A stretch of DNA of 64,000 nucleotides from NCBI GenBank assembly GCA_030704615.1, contig CM060733.1, positions 73,927,907 through 73,991,906 on the forward strand, written 5' to 3'. Of this stretch, positions 19,862-30,900 are shown one piece after another. The notes beneath the pieces are model-generated. The model was not told where the DNA came from. It made no database searches and saw only the letters and a program-made list of their open reading frames with translations. Every line of letters starts with the position of its first letter. Positions within the stretch are counted from its first letter, which is position 1. Source of the DNA: Takakia lepidozioides (Eukaryota; Streptophyta; Takakiopsida; Takakiales; Takakiaceae). The position numbers were made by a program, and so were the translations under genes.

Positions 19862-21350
19862 ATTGTCAATATATCAAAATGAGAAGGTGAAAAAGGAGAA
19901 GGGTAAGGGTAGATGGTGTGTACAAAAACCACTAAGTACACTGATCAGATAAAGAAAATGAAGATATACATGTCATGTCAAGACATGGACAAGACTGCTA
20001 AGGTCATTGTCATTGAAAGACAAAACAGCCCTTTACAGGGCACCATCTAACATTCCCTTTCATGTTTACAGTCTCATTTGAATACCCCATTACATTTCAG
20101 GGTCTCTGAAAAAATAGGGTGGGAGGGTGGGATTCCAGGTCATTCATATCATGAAAGCACCATGGTATGCATCATCATCTCAAAAATTCATTTCAAACTC
20201 ATTTCAAAAACCAGATTGCAGGTTTGGTTTGAAGTTGATGTTTTTAGAACCAAGATACAAGCAAGATTCTTAAAAAGGAAGAAAAAACAACAGGGTTGAG
20301 CCCCCTTAAGCAGGTATAGGCCCGGAATGGTATTTTAAGGCCTCATAAAATAGCTCTGCCAAGGTGAAAGAGCAGCTCAGAAACCCCTGTTTGTTATCAA
20401 GCCATGAGACCAAAATGATATGAGGGCCTTGAAGAATGTGTGTTATCTATCAAAGCCTATCCTTTTCATCCATCGGAGTCATACCAAGAAGTTTCATTTC
20501 AGAGCCAAGTATCAAAGCAGTCAGAGTAATAACTGCTATTTTGTATCCTTGTACCCTTCATAGTTTAACTCCTACACATGCAAATGTGGTTGTAAAAAAC
20601 CAAAAACAGGGGTAAGGAGAGAAGCAGATCCTCATTGGAGCCATCTTGGAGCAGGTCTGAAGCGGCATGGTGGCACTTTGAAACAACAAATGGTATCAGC
20701 AGCATAGGCAGCAGCAGAATCCACATTTGCAAGAACAGGAGCTGCAAGCTTCAAGAAATCAAGACAAGTGAAGACCCTCACTTGTGCCCGTCCCAAAAAC
20801 CACCACATAGCGATGTGTGTTAGTGAGGATGCAGCAGGTGAGTGGCATGTCTTCACAGTTGCTATCCATGTCAGTGTTGAATTCTAAAGCATGTACAGAT
20901 CATAATTCAAGCAAGGGTAAACTCAAAAAACCTTGAGTGTTTGTGGTATGCCCTGCGCCATGGCGTCCAACAGATCGTCTCCAACAGAACGCAATCAGAG
21001 TAGAAGCGTTCACAGATAGAGAATGGCTCGTACACAAAGAGAGAGCAACATGTAATCAGTAGATAAATAGGGATAGAGTACTTCCCAACAAGGAGTAAAA
21101 GCGCCGCTGCAAAATAAAGAACCATGAGTTTCTGATCAAAGCGATCACCGCTTTGTCGTCTGCCAGAGAGGAATCTGCCTAACCACCAATGCGCATCCCA
21201 AGAGCCAGCCATCACGAGTACCATGTAGCAGCAGAGGAGCAGGTTTATACGGCGCATCATCAAGGTTCACTGAAGCACGAGTTCAGTGCTGTGAAATGTG
21301 TCGGCCTGCTTAGGGCACAACTTCCCGATTTCTCATCCAGGGTGGATGAA
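19862..21350 (-). repeat. LTR- or leader-like sequence right of gag
   Basis: Part of this stretch (about 19955-20440) is clearly similar to 23395-23750: both carry ATGTCATGTCAAGACAT, and later GGGTGGGAGGGTGGG. It could be the 5' LTR of an element in minus orientation, but it does not match the LTR at 7.1-8.0 kb and I could not fix its ends. A hydrophobic 118-codon frame at 20907-21263 (minus) has no other support. From 21350 to 21670 I see only AT-rich sequence. Confidence 0.4.
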
Positions 21351-21675
21351 AAATCACATTTTTATCAAGAGAAGCACTTTGTCAATGGATGACATCCAAT
21401 AGAAATGTATCTTTTAGGGTTATGGTAAAGGCTTAGGTTTAATAACTGCCATCATTTATGATGGTAGTTTTATTATTCTCTTGGATTTTAAAATAGGTAA
21501 CCATTATTCATGTAGTTCATCCAGTTTAGATGAAAGAAATAGATGGTAAATCAAGCTTTCTGTACATTAAGTTTCATCATCCTATAATAATATCATCCAG
21601 ATTTGGATGAAAAAGGTTGGGATGAAAAACTAAATAACCTCAAAAGGTTAAGGTCAGATGAAATCCAAAGAGTTA

Positions 21676-21740
21676 TAGAGGGAGAGGGAGAGAGGGAGAG
21701 AGAGGGACAGAGAGAGGGAGTGAGAGGGAGACATCAGGGG
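21676..21740 (+). repeat. GA-rich microsatellite
   Basis: GAGAGG/GAGAGA units run just left of the LINE fragments. A CT-rich tract (23285-23335) lies on their right side, so the two tracts are in inverted orientation around the LINE pair. Confidence 0.8.
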
Positions 21741-21779
21741 GCAACAAAGAAAAGAAAAGAAGGTGGGGGGGGGGAGTGA

Positions 21780-22430
21780 CTGAGCAGCTGCTGCTGCTCA
21801 GTCACTCCCCCCCCCACATTTTTTGTTTTTCTTTGTTGCCCCCTCTCTTGGGGAAACAAAAGGGACAGATCCTACCTCTGTCAGGGGCTGACGTTGGTAG
21901 TAAGACTTACCTTCACATATAGAATTAATCCGGGTTTTCCAGATATCCTCTACAAATCCCTTCACACAAGCATCAATCTGCTGTGTGTGAGTTGCCCAAA
22001 AACTAGGCCTCAGAAGGGGCTGGGCTTTTGGCTCAGCCTCGACTTTTTCAAAGTTAGTAAACAGAGGTACATGCACAATTCCCTTGATAGATCTGAAGAG
22101 AGCGTCTCTTTGGTGAGAGAACCCCGGACAGTGTATCAGAAAATGAATAATGTCTTCAGGTTGCCCACAGACATGGTTGGACACTACAACCTCTAAGTCA
22201 GATTTATCCAGCAGGGTGAAGACTTGCGGTTCCAGGTCCAGGTCCTTGAGAATCTCTTCTACTGTCTTCTACCAGGACTTAGCCTGTTTGACAGGTCGGT
22301 GGGCGGTCCTGTTTCCAAGATATAGAGTCGATTAATTTAAGATATCTGGTGTTGGACATATGTTGCAGCTGAACCCACCATCTGACCTTGATTTTATCTC
22401 GTTGGGAGCTTAAAAGAGAGCAGCACAGAA
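21780..22430 (-). mobile_element. LINE 3' end, copy 1 (internally deleted)
   Basis: The 128-codon frame at 21798-22184 (minus) matches the C-terminal end of copy 2 (FLIHCPGFSHQRDALF, FVEDIWKTRINSICEGKSYY). It is the region after RT in plant non-LTR retrotransposons. About 200 bp, including the first half of the zinc-binding motif, is missing relative to copy 2; the deletion ends at a TGTGGGCA also present in copy 2. The 3' side ends in a C/G run and AGCAGCTGCTGCTGC. Confidence 0.65.
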
Positions 22431-23240
22431 GGAGCTGCTGCTGCTCAGTCACTCCCTCCCCCCCCACATTCTCTGTTTTTCTTTGTTGCCCCCTCTCTTG
22501 GGGAAACAAAAGGGACAAATCCTACCTTTGTCAGGGGCTGACGTTTGTAGTAAGACTTACCTTCACATATAGAATTAATCCGGGTTTTCCAGATATCCTC
22601 TACAAATCCCTTCACACAAGCATCAATCTGTTGTGTGTGAGATGCCCAAAAACTAGGCCTCGGAAGGGGCTGGGCTTTTGGCTCAGCCTCGAGACTTTCA
22701 AAGTTAGTAAACAGAGGTACATGCACAATTCCCTTGATAGATTTGAAGAGAGCGTCTCTTTGGTGAGAGAACCCCGGACAGTGTATCAGAAAATGAGTAC
22801 TATCTTCAGATTGCCCACACAACGGGCAATTGCACTCTCCCTTTCCTCTCTGCTTTTGTTTGCTGTTCAAAGGTAGGCTTCCTGCCCTGAGTTTAAATTT
22901 CAGTCTAGTGCCGAGAGTGGGTAGACCCTTGTGGTCATCCAAGATGTCCTCCCCCATGTCACTAACTGGAAACAAGTTCAGGGAAGTTTTTTTGCCTAAC
23001 TTCATTTTCATCAGACAATCTCATGGCAACAGACATGGTTGGACACTACAACCTCTAAGTCAGATTTATCCAGCAGGGTGAAGACTTGCGGTTCCAGGTC
23101 CAGGTCCTTGAGAATCTCTTCTACTATCTTCTGCCAGGACTTAGCCTGTTTAACAGGTCGGTGGGCGGTCCTGTTTCCATGATATAGAGTCGATTAACTT
23201 AGGATATATGGTGTTGGACATATGCTGCAGCTGACCCCAC
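22430..23240 (-). mobile_element. LINE 3' end, copy 2, with RT zinc-binding motif
   Basis: The 188-codon frame at 22445-23011 (minus) carries CPLCGQSEDSTHFLIHC, the C-x2-C-x7-H-x4-C motif of the RT-associated zinc-binding domain at the C-terminus of plant LINEs. The RT and endonuclease parts are absent, as in a typical 5'-truncated insertion. It is a direct repeat of copy 1 and shares the leading sequence TGGTGTTGGACATATG. Confidence 0.7.
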
Positions 23241-23284
23241 CATCTGACCTCCCCCCCCCCCCAACCCATGTTTTTTCATTGTTG

Positions 23285-23335
23285 CCCCCTCTCTCCCTCT
23301 CCCTCTCTCTCCCACTCTCTCCCTCTCTCTTATTA
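23285..23335 (+). repeat. CT-rich microsatellite
   Basis: CTCTCCCTCTC units lie in inverted orientation to the GA tract at 21676-21740. A poly-C run (about 23250-23262) and a T run (about 23367-23378) flank it. Confidence 0.8.
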
Positions 23336-23394
23336 ACTTTTTCTACCCCCTCTTTCCCTCTGTGGTTTTTTTTTTTTTGTGAGCAGCACGAAAG

Positions 23395-23883
23395 AGAGGG
23401 AAGATATTCATGTCATGTCAAGACATAGAGAAGACTTAGTAAAAGTCATTGTCAAGAAAAATGACATAGCAGCCTCATTACAAAGCATTGTCAAACATCT
23501 CCTTACATGTACAATCCCAGAAAAAAGATCCTTAAATTACAAGGTATCCTTATATCATCATGTTAACACTTCCCCTCCATAAATAGTTCATCTTAAATAA
23601 AAGAGACTGGATTTCAAAGTTCTTGAAATCATAGGGTGGGAGGGTGGGGTCTTCTAAAAAATCAAACACATAGCATGAGCATGTAGGGTTCTGAAGAATA
23701 TATGCACGTTTGCATACAGTCAATCAATCAAAGTCTGAACCACTTTATTTAAAACATACTGAGTTTTAAATAAGAGCTGTACGTGTTCCAGTGGCTTACA
23801 ACAACCAAACAGAGGGCAAATGCTGTGATGATCATACAAAAACCCGTAAGTCATTACCATGTCACATTCCCAATCTCTGGGGA
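23395..23883 (-). repeat. LTR-like fragment that truncates the second MULE-like gene
   Basis: The stretch is related to 19955-20440 (shared ATGTCATGTCAAGACAT and GGGTGGGAGGGTGGG blocks). Its boundary at about 23883 coincides with the loss of homology of the MULE-like gene. The likely reading is insertion or recombination of a retroelement end into the gene. Confidence 0.5.
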
Positions 23884-25465
23884 CCCACTGATGGTTTGTA
23901 ATTCGCTTGATGTGATCAAACATCACCCAAGCATTCGACAAGTTTCCAGTTGTCATGCGAGTGACCAAGTCGACTCCACTCCCAGGCCCACACGTCGACA
24001 TTTTGAAAATGTAACAACGATCGGATTCGCTGCCTTGCCCTGGAAACCTGCTACCTTGGATGTAGTCATATCCAGTCATTCGTTTCACCTCCAGGATTGA
24101 GTACATGTCCGACCCCCTGCCGAACTCCTGCTTGCAAGATACGATGTGATTCCGCACATTCGGACTACAAACGTGCGAGACGGACTCCAAGAGGTCACGC
24201 ATCTCGTCTTCGGTCAAGGGCTCTCGGTCGGAACCATCTTCAGACATGATTTTGCCAAGAGCAATCTTGTGGGCTGCCTTCAGCTGAATCTGCTTTGGTC
24301 TGGCTCCGGGGCTCAATTTCACCTCCTCTTTTATGATGTCGTGTGCTTCCTGCACAGCCTCACGCATGTTGCCTCTCGCCAAGGGGTGGCAGTGGACCCC
24401 AACGTGTATGCAAGCTCTAGTCAAGTCCGGGAGCAAATGGATAACGTAGTATTGCTTGGCTCTGCACATGGACATGCACGTCGGTGGTTCTTTGCAATGT
24501 GCACACTTGAAAGAACCCGCAGGAGCTTGGCTGGAGACAATGAATGGATGATGCGTTGTGCCAGTCCAATCCGTCTCGTTTCTCCGCCCTCCTTTGGAGA
24601 GAAAGTGGAAGTAGGTGGGATTGAGGCACCTCAGCTTCCCCGCACAGAGGACATATCGTACACGAACACCATCAGCAATTTTCGTGCTACTGGTCTTCGT
24701 CACACACCAGGGGTGTCCGTCATGCTTTCGATCCATGTCTGTTAACATCCCGGAGGCTTTCTTTGACGAAGAAACAGGTGGAAACTCGAAGATGACATTG
24801 CCATCGACTTCGGGAGGCAGAAAAGTTACCTTTCTGACTGGGAATTTGGCATAGTCGAGAGCAGCCAGCTCGGAGCGAGAACCATCGAGGTGATGTTGTC
24901 GTAGGAGCTGCACAATGGACCGGGTTGGAGTTATGCTCGAGGGCACATGCGTAGCACCTACAGAGACGTCCATGCCGGATTTGAACGACCGTGTGGAGGA
25001 CATGGGTACCTCAATGCAATCATCTTCCTCGTCGGAAATGTCGAATACGTCCACACGAGAAGCTATGGAGGGTCTTGACGGTCCAGGTCGGGAATGATTA
25101 TCGTTGCATACCTCTCTGTTGGCAGTGGCCGCCTCTCGGTTTCCAGACTCCTTTGTGGATGGTGTGGGCAGCGACTGATTCGGAAAGGGAATGGGCATTC
25201 CCACAGCTCGGTACAGGATGGTGTCTGACGGGGGAACGTGCCATTCGATTCTGCAACCTCCGTCGTTACCTAGCACGACAATGGTCTCGTCAACCTGTCC
25301 AGGAACATCCTTCCTTTCTTCTTCCAAATAAACTATGCCCGGTTTGAGCTTGAATTTGGAACAAAGGTAAGTTTCAGTCACTTTGCAAAGTCCTCCCTCG
25401 TTTGGGATCCAGGCTCTCCCAAGTTGCGGAGGACAACAAACTATAGCGTAGGAATTCAGAGCCAT
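23884..25465 (-). pseudogene. MULE-like transposase gene, 3'-truncated
   Basis: The open frame (to 23720) follows the 489-2953 protein closely from its start (25465, MALNSYAIVCCPP) through the LKPG-x-V-x-LEEERKD block, GMLTDMDRKHDGHPWCVTKT, the Cys/His module CAHCKEPPTC and VMFDHIKRITNHQW. It then diverges abruptly at about 23883 into LTR-like sequence. The MULE catalytic residues and the SWIM finger are gone, so no transposase activity is expected. The N-terminal 500 or so residues remain open, which fits either a recent break or a retained function of that part. The palindrome array lies directly upstream. Confidence 0.75.
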
Positions 25466-25894
25466 CGAACACCGCACGGAGTTGGCAAGTGCGAGGTTCA
25501 GTATAGCGACAGACCAAGGCTCACAGGCACCATCTAAGTGGATCTGCGGAGTCCATCGACGATTGGAAGTCGCACATTGAAGTGGAAAGTATTGTTTCAA
25601 GCTACATGCATGAAGGTGGGAGGTTTGATTCCATAGCCAGTGAGTATGACAATGATGGCCGATTCGGCGACGAAATAACATCTCCTGACAGTTTCTCCTG
25701 AGGGTGGATCCAGCAGTATTCTCAGTGCAGACAGGAACGTTCGCACTGACAAGTGCCAGGACTGCTGGTTAAAACGGTCAGACAACCAAGTTGTGCTCAT
25801 CAAGACTGGCCGCAATTGTGTTGTTTCGGAACAATGCAACCCATTCAGGTTCCAGATTTCCCGTCCCGAGTGATTCTTTCGATTGCTGGTGGAC

Positions 25895-27598
25895 GGAAAT
25901 ACGGCGCCGCATTTCCGTATTGCATCTTGGTCATGCACCAGAGCGACGGAAATGCGGCACCGAGTTTCCGTCCGGGGGAAACCTTTATACTCTCCAGAAC
26001 GGAAATGCGGTAACGCATTTCCATCCAGCAAGCACGGTATGTGAAGGTGGAACGGAAATGCGGTACCGCATTTCCGTTCTGATTGAGAATTATGAACAAC
26101 GGGAACAGAAATGCGGCACCGCATTTCCGTCCGAGTCGCACTTTTCCGACATTTCAGAACGGAAAAGCGGCGCCGCATTTCCATTTTGTATCTGATGCAT
26201 GGAGCTGAGGGATTGAAATGCTGCAGCACATTTCCGTCCTTAAAAACATTCATACTCTCCAGAACGGAAATGCGGTACCGCATTTTCATTCAACAAGCAC
26301 GGTATGTGAAGGTGGAACGGAAATGCGGTACCGCATTTCCGTTCTGATTGAGATTTATGAACAACGGGAACAGAAATGCGGCACCGCATTTCCGTCCGAG
26401 TCGCACTTTTCGACATTCCAGAACGGAAATGCGGCGCCGCATTTCCATTTTGTATCTGATGCATGGAGCCGAGTGCGATTCCGACAGCTTCATACAGCGC
26501 AATTCCGACCGCTTGAGACATTCATACTATCCAGAACGGAAATGCGGCAACGCATTTCCGTTCTGACTGAAAATCGTGAACCATCTGAACTAAAATGCGG
26601 CACCGTATTTCCATCCGAGTCGCACCTACCAACATTCCAGAACGGAAATGCGGTACCGCATTTCCGTTCTGACTGAAAATCGTGAACCGTCGGAACTGAA
26701 ATGCGGCAACGCATTTCCATCCGAGTCGCACCTCCCAACATTCCAGAACGGAATGTATTAGATTCAAAAGGGAAATGCGGCACCGCATTTCCGTTCTGAT
26801 GAAATATCCTGAAACATCGGAACTGAAATGCGGTACCGCATTTCCGTCGGAGTCGCACCTTCCGACATTCCAAAACGGAAATGCGGCGCCGCATTTCCGT
26901 TTTGTATGTGAGGCATGGAGCTGTGGAACGAAAATGCGGCACGGCATTTCCGCCAGCGTCAGACGTTAATACTCTACAGAACGGAAATGCGGTACCGCAT
27001 TTCCATTCTGACTGAAAATCGTGCGCAACGGGAACAGAAATCCGGCACCGCATTTCCGTTCGAGTCGCACCTTCCGACATTCTAGAACGGAAATGCGGCG
27101 CCGCATTTCCGTTTTGTATATTGGGCCTGGAGCTGTGCTACGAAAATGTGTTGCCGCATTTCCATCCATGTGAGACCTTCAAACTTTCCGGACCGGAAAT
27201 GCGGCACCGCATTTCTGTCCAGGTGAGACCTCTATACTTTCCCGAACGGAAATGTGGCACGGCATTTCCATTCATCATCTAACGTATGTGAAGTGGGAAC
27301 GGAAATGCGGTACCGCATTTCCGTTCACATTGAAAATCATGAACCACGGGAACTGAAATGTTGTGCCTCATTCCCGTCCCAATCGCACCTTTCGACATTC
27401 CAGAACGGAAATGCGGCGCCGCATTTCCCTTTTGAATCTCATACTTGGAGCTGTGGGACGGAAATGCGGCACCGTATTTCCGTTCAACAACTAAGGTATG
27501 TGAAGGTGGAACGGAAATGCGGTGCCGCATTTTCTTCCAACAAGTACGGATGTGTAGCTTCGTGATGGTACTTAACGGAAATGCGGCGCCGCATTCGC
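25895..27598. repeat. Array of 31 palindromes at 53-bp period
   Basis: Each unit has a 22-bp inverted repeat, arm GGAAATGCGG, centre YR, arm CCGCATTTCC, separated by about 31 bp. Starts: 25895, 25948, 26001, 26054, 26107, 26161, 26214, 26266, 26319, 26372, 26425, 26538, 26591, 26644, 26697, 26771, 26824, 26877, 26930, 26983, then every 53 bp to 27513, and 27577. One unit near 26480 has decayed. Often the flanks GAAC and GTTC extend the inverted repeat to 30 bp (perfect at 26050-26079). The spacers fall into about five recurring classes, giving a higher-order unit of about 265 bp. The array fills the divergent intergenic region between the truncated MULE-like gene (-) and the ParB-methyltransferase gene (+). 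ORFs across it are only translations of the repeat. Confidence 0.95.
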
Positions 27599-27947
27599 AT
27601 TTTCGCTCCAACTCATCAGACGCTGGGACGGAAATACCTTGAAATGTGAACACGTGGAGCAACGGAATTGCTGCACATGTCGGCACTCTATCTGACTGAA
27701 GGGGCATGAGGCGGCGCGGCCTGACCGTTCGATAATGATGTTTGTTTTTCGGACGGCAGGCGTACCCTCAACGATTCGAATTTCGTAATGACGCAAACTC
27801 CACGAGGAGACACTTTCGTCCAACCCTTTCGAACCCAAGTGGTGCATCACCGCCGTTTCATCTACTTTTGTCGTGTCTCCTCAGTCACCCCTCTCGCGCC
27901 CTTTCCATCTGCACTCTTTGGCCCTTTTCCCTCTCTCTGTTCTTCTT

Positions 27948-30900
27948 ATGCTCGAACCTGAGAGGGGGGGAGTTCGTGCACCAGACAGGAGACCTCGTCG
28001 CAAGCTCCGGAAATTATACTTCGGACGTAGGCCAATGCCGAAGGGGAGGAAGCAGATGCGTCTACAGGAGGAGATTGCCATCTCCGAGCAGCAGGCCACT
28101 CAGGCAACCCAGCCACCAGTGAGAGCTCCATGCGATCGGGCTGCGCGCAGCTGATCGAGCACCGAACCCCCCATTTTGCTTCTGTAATTCTTAGACTGAA
28201 TGCTAGGAGACTTGAATGCAGAACATGTTTGCATGCCTAACAGGAAAGGTGGACGTGCTGGAGGGATCGCAGGAATCCGAAGAGCCGCAGGAAGAGTCCG
28301 AGGAGCTAGCTGCAGCACGTACACCCACCCGATCCCCGAGCGCGGGTATTCCTGCCGGGCCTAGCCCTCTGCGATTCAAAGACGCGTCTTCGAAGGGCAA
28401 GTTCAAAGTCCCAGAGATCGACTCGCGTTCTTCGGTCATGGAGAATCGCCAGCAGGGGTCGGGCCCTTCTCCAGCAAAGTCGAAGAAGAAGCAGCCCGTC
28501 CCTCTACTGGCTTCTGAACCGGCTCAGGCCGATTCACCCCCCCCAACGCGAATGAAGCAGCAGGGTAGAAGACAGATTCAATTGCAGCAGACACCTTCAC
28601 CTGCAAGGATGAGGAAGCAGAAGGCAATCAGGGCGACGGGCGAACAATCTCCCGCAAAACCGCTTCCACGAGCTGAAGCTCAGTTCCTGGAGGATTTCCC
28701 GCCTGCAGATGTTGGGGCCGACTCTGCTGCAGCGAAGGCAATGGGATCGACCGTTGATCTCGATTTGGTACCGGAGGAGGGTGCTGCCGCTCAACGTTCG
28801 CAGCAAGACCTCACCACCGATGAGCAAGCAGGCCCGGAGGAGGCCTCTGCAATGGCAGAATTGCCCGCAGACAGGCCCCAGAGTGCAGCTCCAGTTGAGG
28901 ATGCTCCAGCTGCTCAGCCACTACCGGCACCTACAGACATGTCTCCGGAGGATTTCAAAAGTGCAGCGGATAAAATGTTGGAGGAGACACACAGTAGCAT
29001 TGGCAGAGTTCTGGGCAGCAGGGTATTCCAGCGGACTCTTCGAATCCCACTCTGTCGCATGGTCTCCCTTCCCATCGTCAGGCAGGCCCTTCCCGGAGAT
29101 GTGGATAAGCTCAAGTTCGCATTTCGAGAAGGGTACCGTCTGGGATCGGCAGCGTTTTACGTTTCCATTGAGAATGAGGACGGCGAAACTCGTGGACCCA
29201 CTGCCGATGAATTGTCAACGTGGGATACCCACTGGCACACTCGCAACCACGAATTCGAGGCGACGCTGAAGGGTGATCCAGACTTCGGCCATATGTCGGG
29301 TAAAATGTTCTTTGTGTGGGACGGGAATCACCGACTTCTCGCCTGGTGGGAGTACATCAAGCAGAACCATGCCAAGCACATTGGCTGGCATTACATGGTG
29401 GAGTGTGTCATCCTCAAGGTGAAGGCGGCAGACTCCTCCCTGCTCAAGAATGCCATGGCGGACCTCAACTCGTAAGATACTCATACCCTCCCTAGCACGT
29501 TCGAAATGCGGTGCCGCATTTCGGTTTCCATTCTGGTTTGTTTCCGTGCTTCCGTGTACTGAACTGGAGAGTGTGCCTTGCAGGGTCACTGAGAATGCGT
29601 ACGTGCATACCCACATGGCACACATGCTGTACAGGGTGAGGAAAACTGGTCTCACTGATCCGCAGATGTTTGCGGAAATGCTGGAGCCCGAGCTCATTCA
29701 GAAAGCCGTTGCAAAAACAGACCGGACATGGTATCGTCTCACTATGGATGGAATGGTGGAGGTGATATACGAAGTAAGTCGTCCTCCAATTTCCCTCTGC
29801 TCATCCTTCCCCAATTTTCAGTAATGTTTCCACATGAATCGAATGTAACGCTTCTGCATGTTTTTGTTGGCAGTCAAACATCAAGCTGGATTTGGCCCAT
29901 GCCAAACGCTTCTTCATGGAAAGTGAGGGGCAGGTCAAAACGTTGCAGTCATTGACTGAGCACTTGAAGGAAGCCGGTGTCAAGTCCAGAACCAAATACA
30001 AGTCAAAGCTTGTGAAGCTGGTGGCAATTGCAGATCCGGCACTTGGAAAGGACTTCATCCCCGAGATTGCAAAACACTATTCTCGGGCCATGCAGCCGAC
30101 CATGCAATTGGAGAAACTGCATCACCTCTCAACGGCATGTGTGGAGGCGAAAGAGAAGGTGAGGTTTCAATGCACTGAAGTTCCTTCCTAGCAATAGCCA
30201 CTCTCTTCCAGCTCCTGACATTGGATCGGAAATGGCAGACACGGTGGCTGTCGATCTGGAATGCATCCGAGAGCATAAGGACAATGTGGTCTTTTCCACT
30301 GGAAGTTTCCGACCCTGCAGTGGATGTGTGGCTCAACCGTATGACTTGGTGGTTCCAGGTAATTCAAGGTACTTCCCCAGATTTGCTTTTCTGACATGAA
30401 TTCCCTGAACTGCTACGTGACAATGCATTTGGGAATCGCAGGTAATGTCGAATGCGAAGGAGCAAGTCGTAATGCACACAAATTCGTTCGGCTTGTACGT
30501 CAAATGGGATGGAACACAGACATTGGAAGACTACGTGACACGTTTCAGATGTGCGTACAAGGACAACCTTTTCGCCAGAGAGCTACAGACAGCAAGAAGG
30601 AGCGTGGAGTTTACACATCAGGAGGGAGCGGGGAAAGCTGCAATGCGAATTGTTTACAGGTGAAGCACAGCTGCCCTTGTATGCGAAGCCTGGTTACGAG
30701 GTTTGTCTCGGAAATGCGGCACCGCATTCGCATTTTATGTTTTCGGTGGCACTCTGCCAGTAGGTTGGTCTCAACTTTTGCTCACGCATGCTGACTGCCT
30801 TGCAGGTATATGAAATACGTGCTCCTTCAGACAGGGGCCCTGGCTCAAGAGCCCCCGTTCTTCATGGCTTGGACCGTGGCGGGCCCAAGCTGTGTCTACA

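Noticed and set aside
20907-21263. Small secreted or membrane protein gene (minus, 118 codons)
   Set aside because: It is hydrophobic with a signal-like start, but it lies in LTR-like repeat sequence, has no second copy to test conservation, and has no motif.
22388-22876. 162-codon + frame over the LINE fragment
   Set aside because: It is a shadow of the minus-strand LINE C-terminus, which has the zinc-binding motif.
25895-27598. Calling the palindrome array a CRISPR locus
   Set aside because: The spacing is CRISPR-like, but the genome is eukaryotic, no cas genes are near, and the spacers recur in about five related classes instead of being unique. Tandem amplification explains it better.
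25597-27707. Long frames on both strands across the array (for example 25597-26289 and 26490-27080, minus)
   Set aside because: They are translations of the repeat (recurrent NGNAVPHFRS / KCGTAFPF patterns on both strands) and have no protein-like composition.
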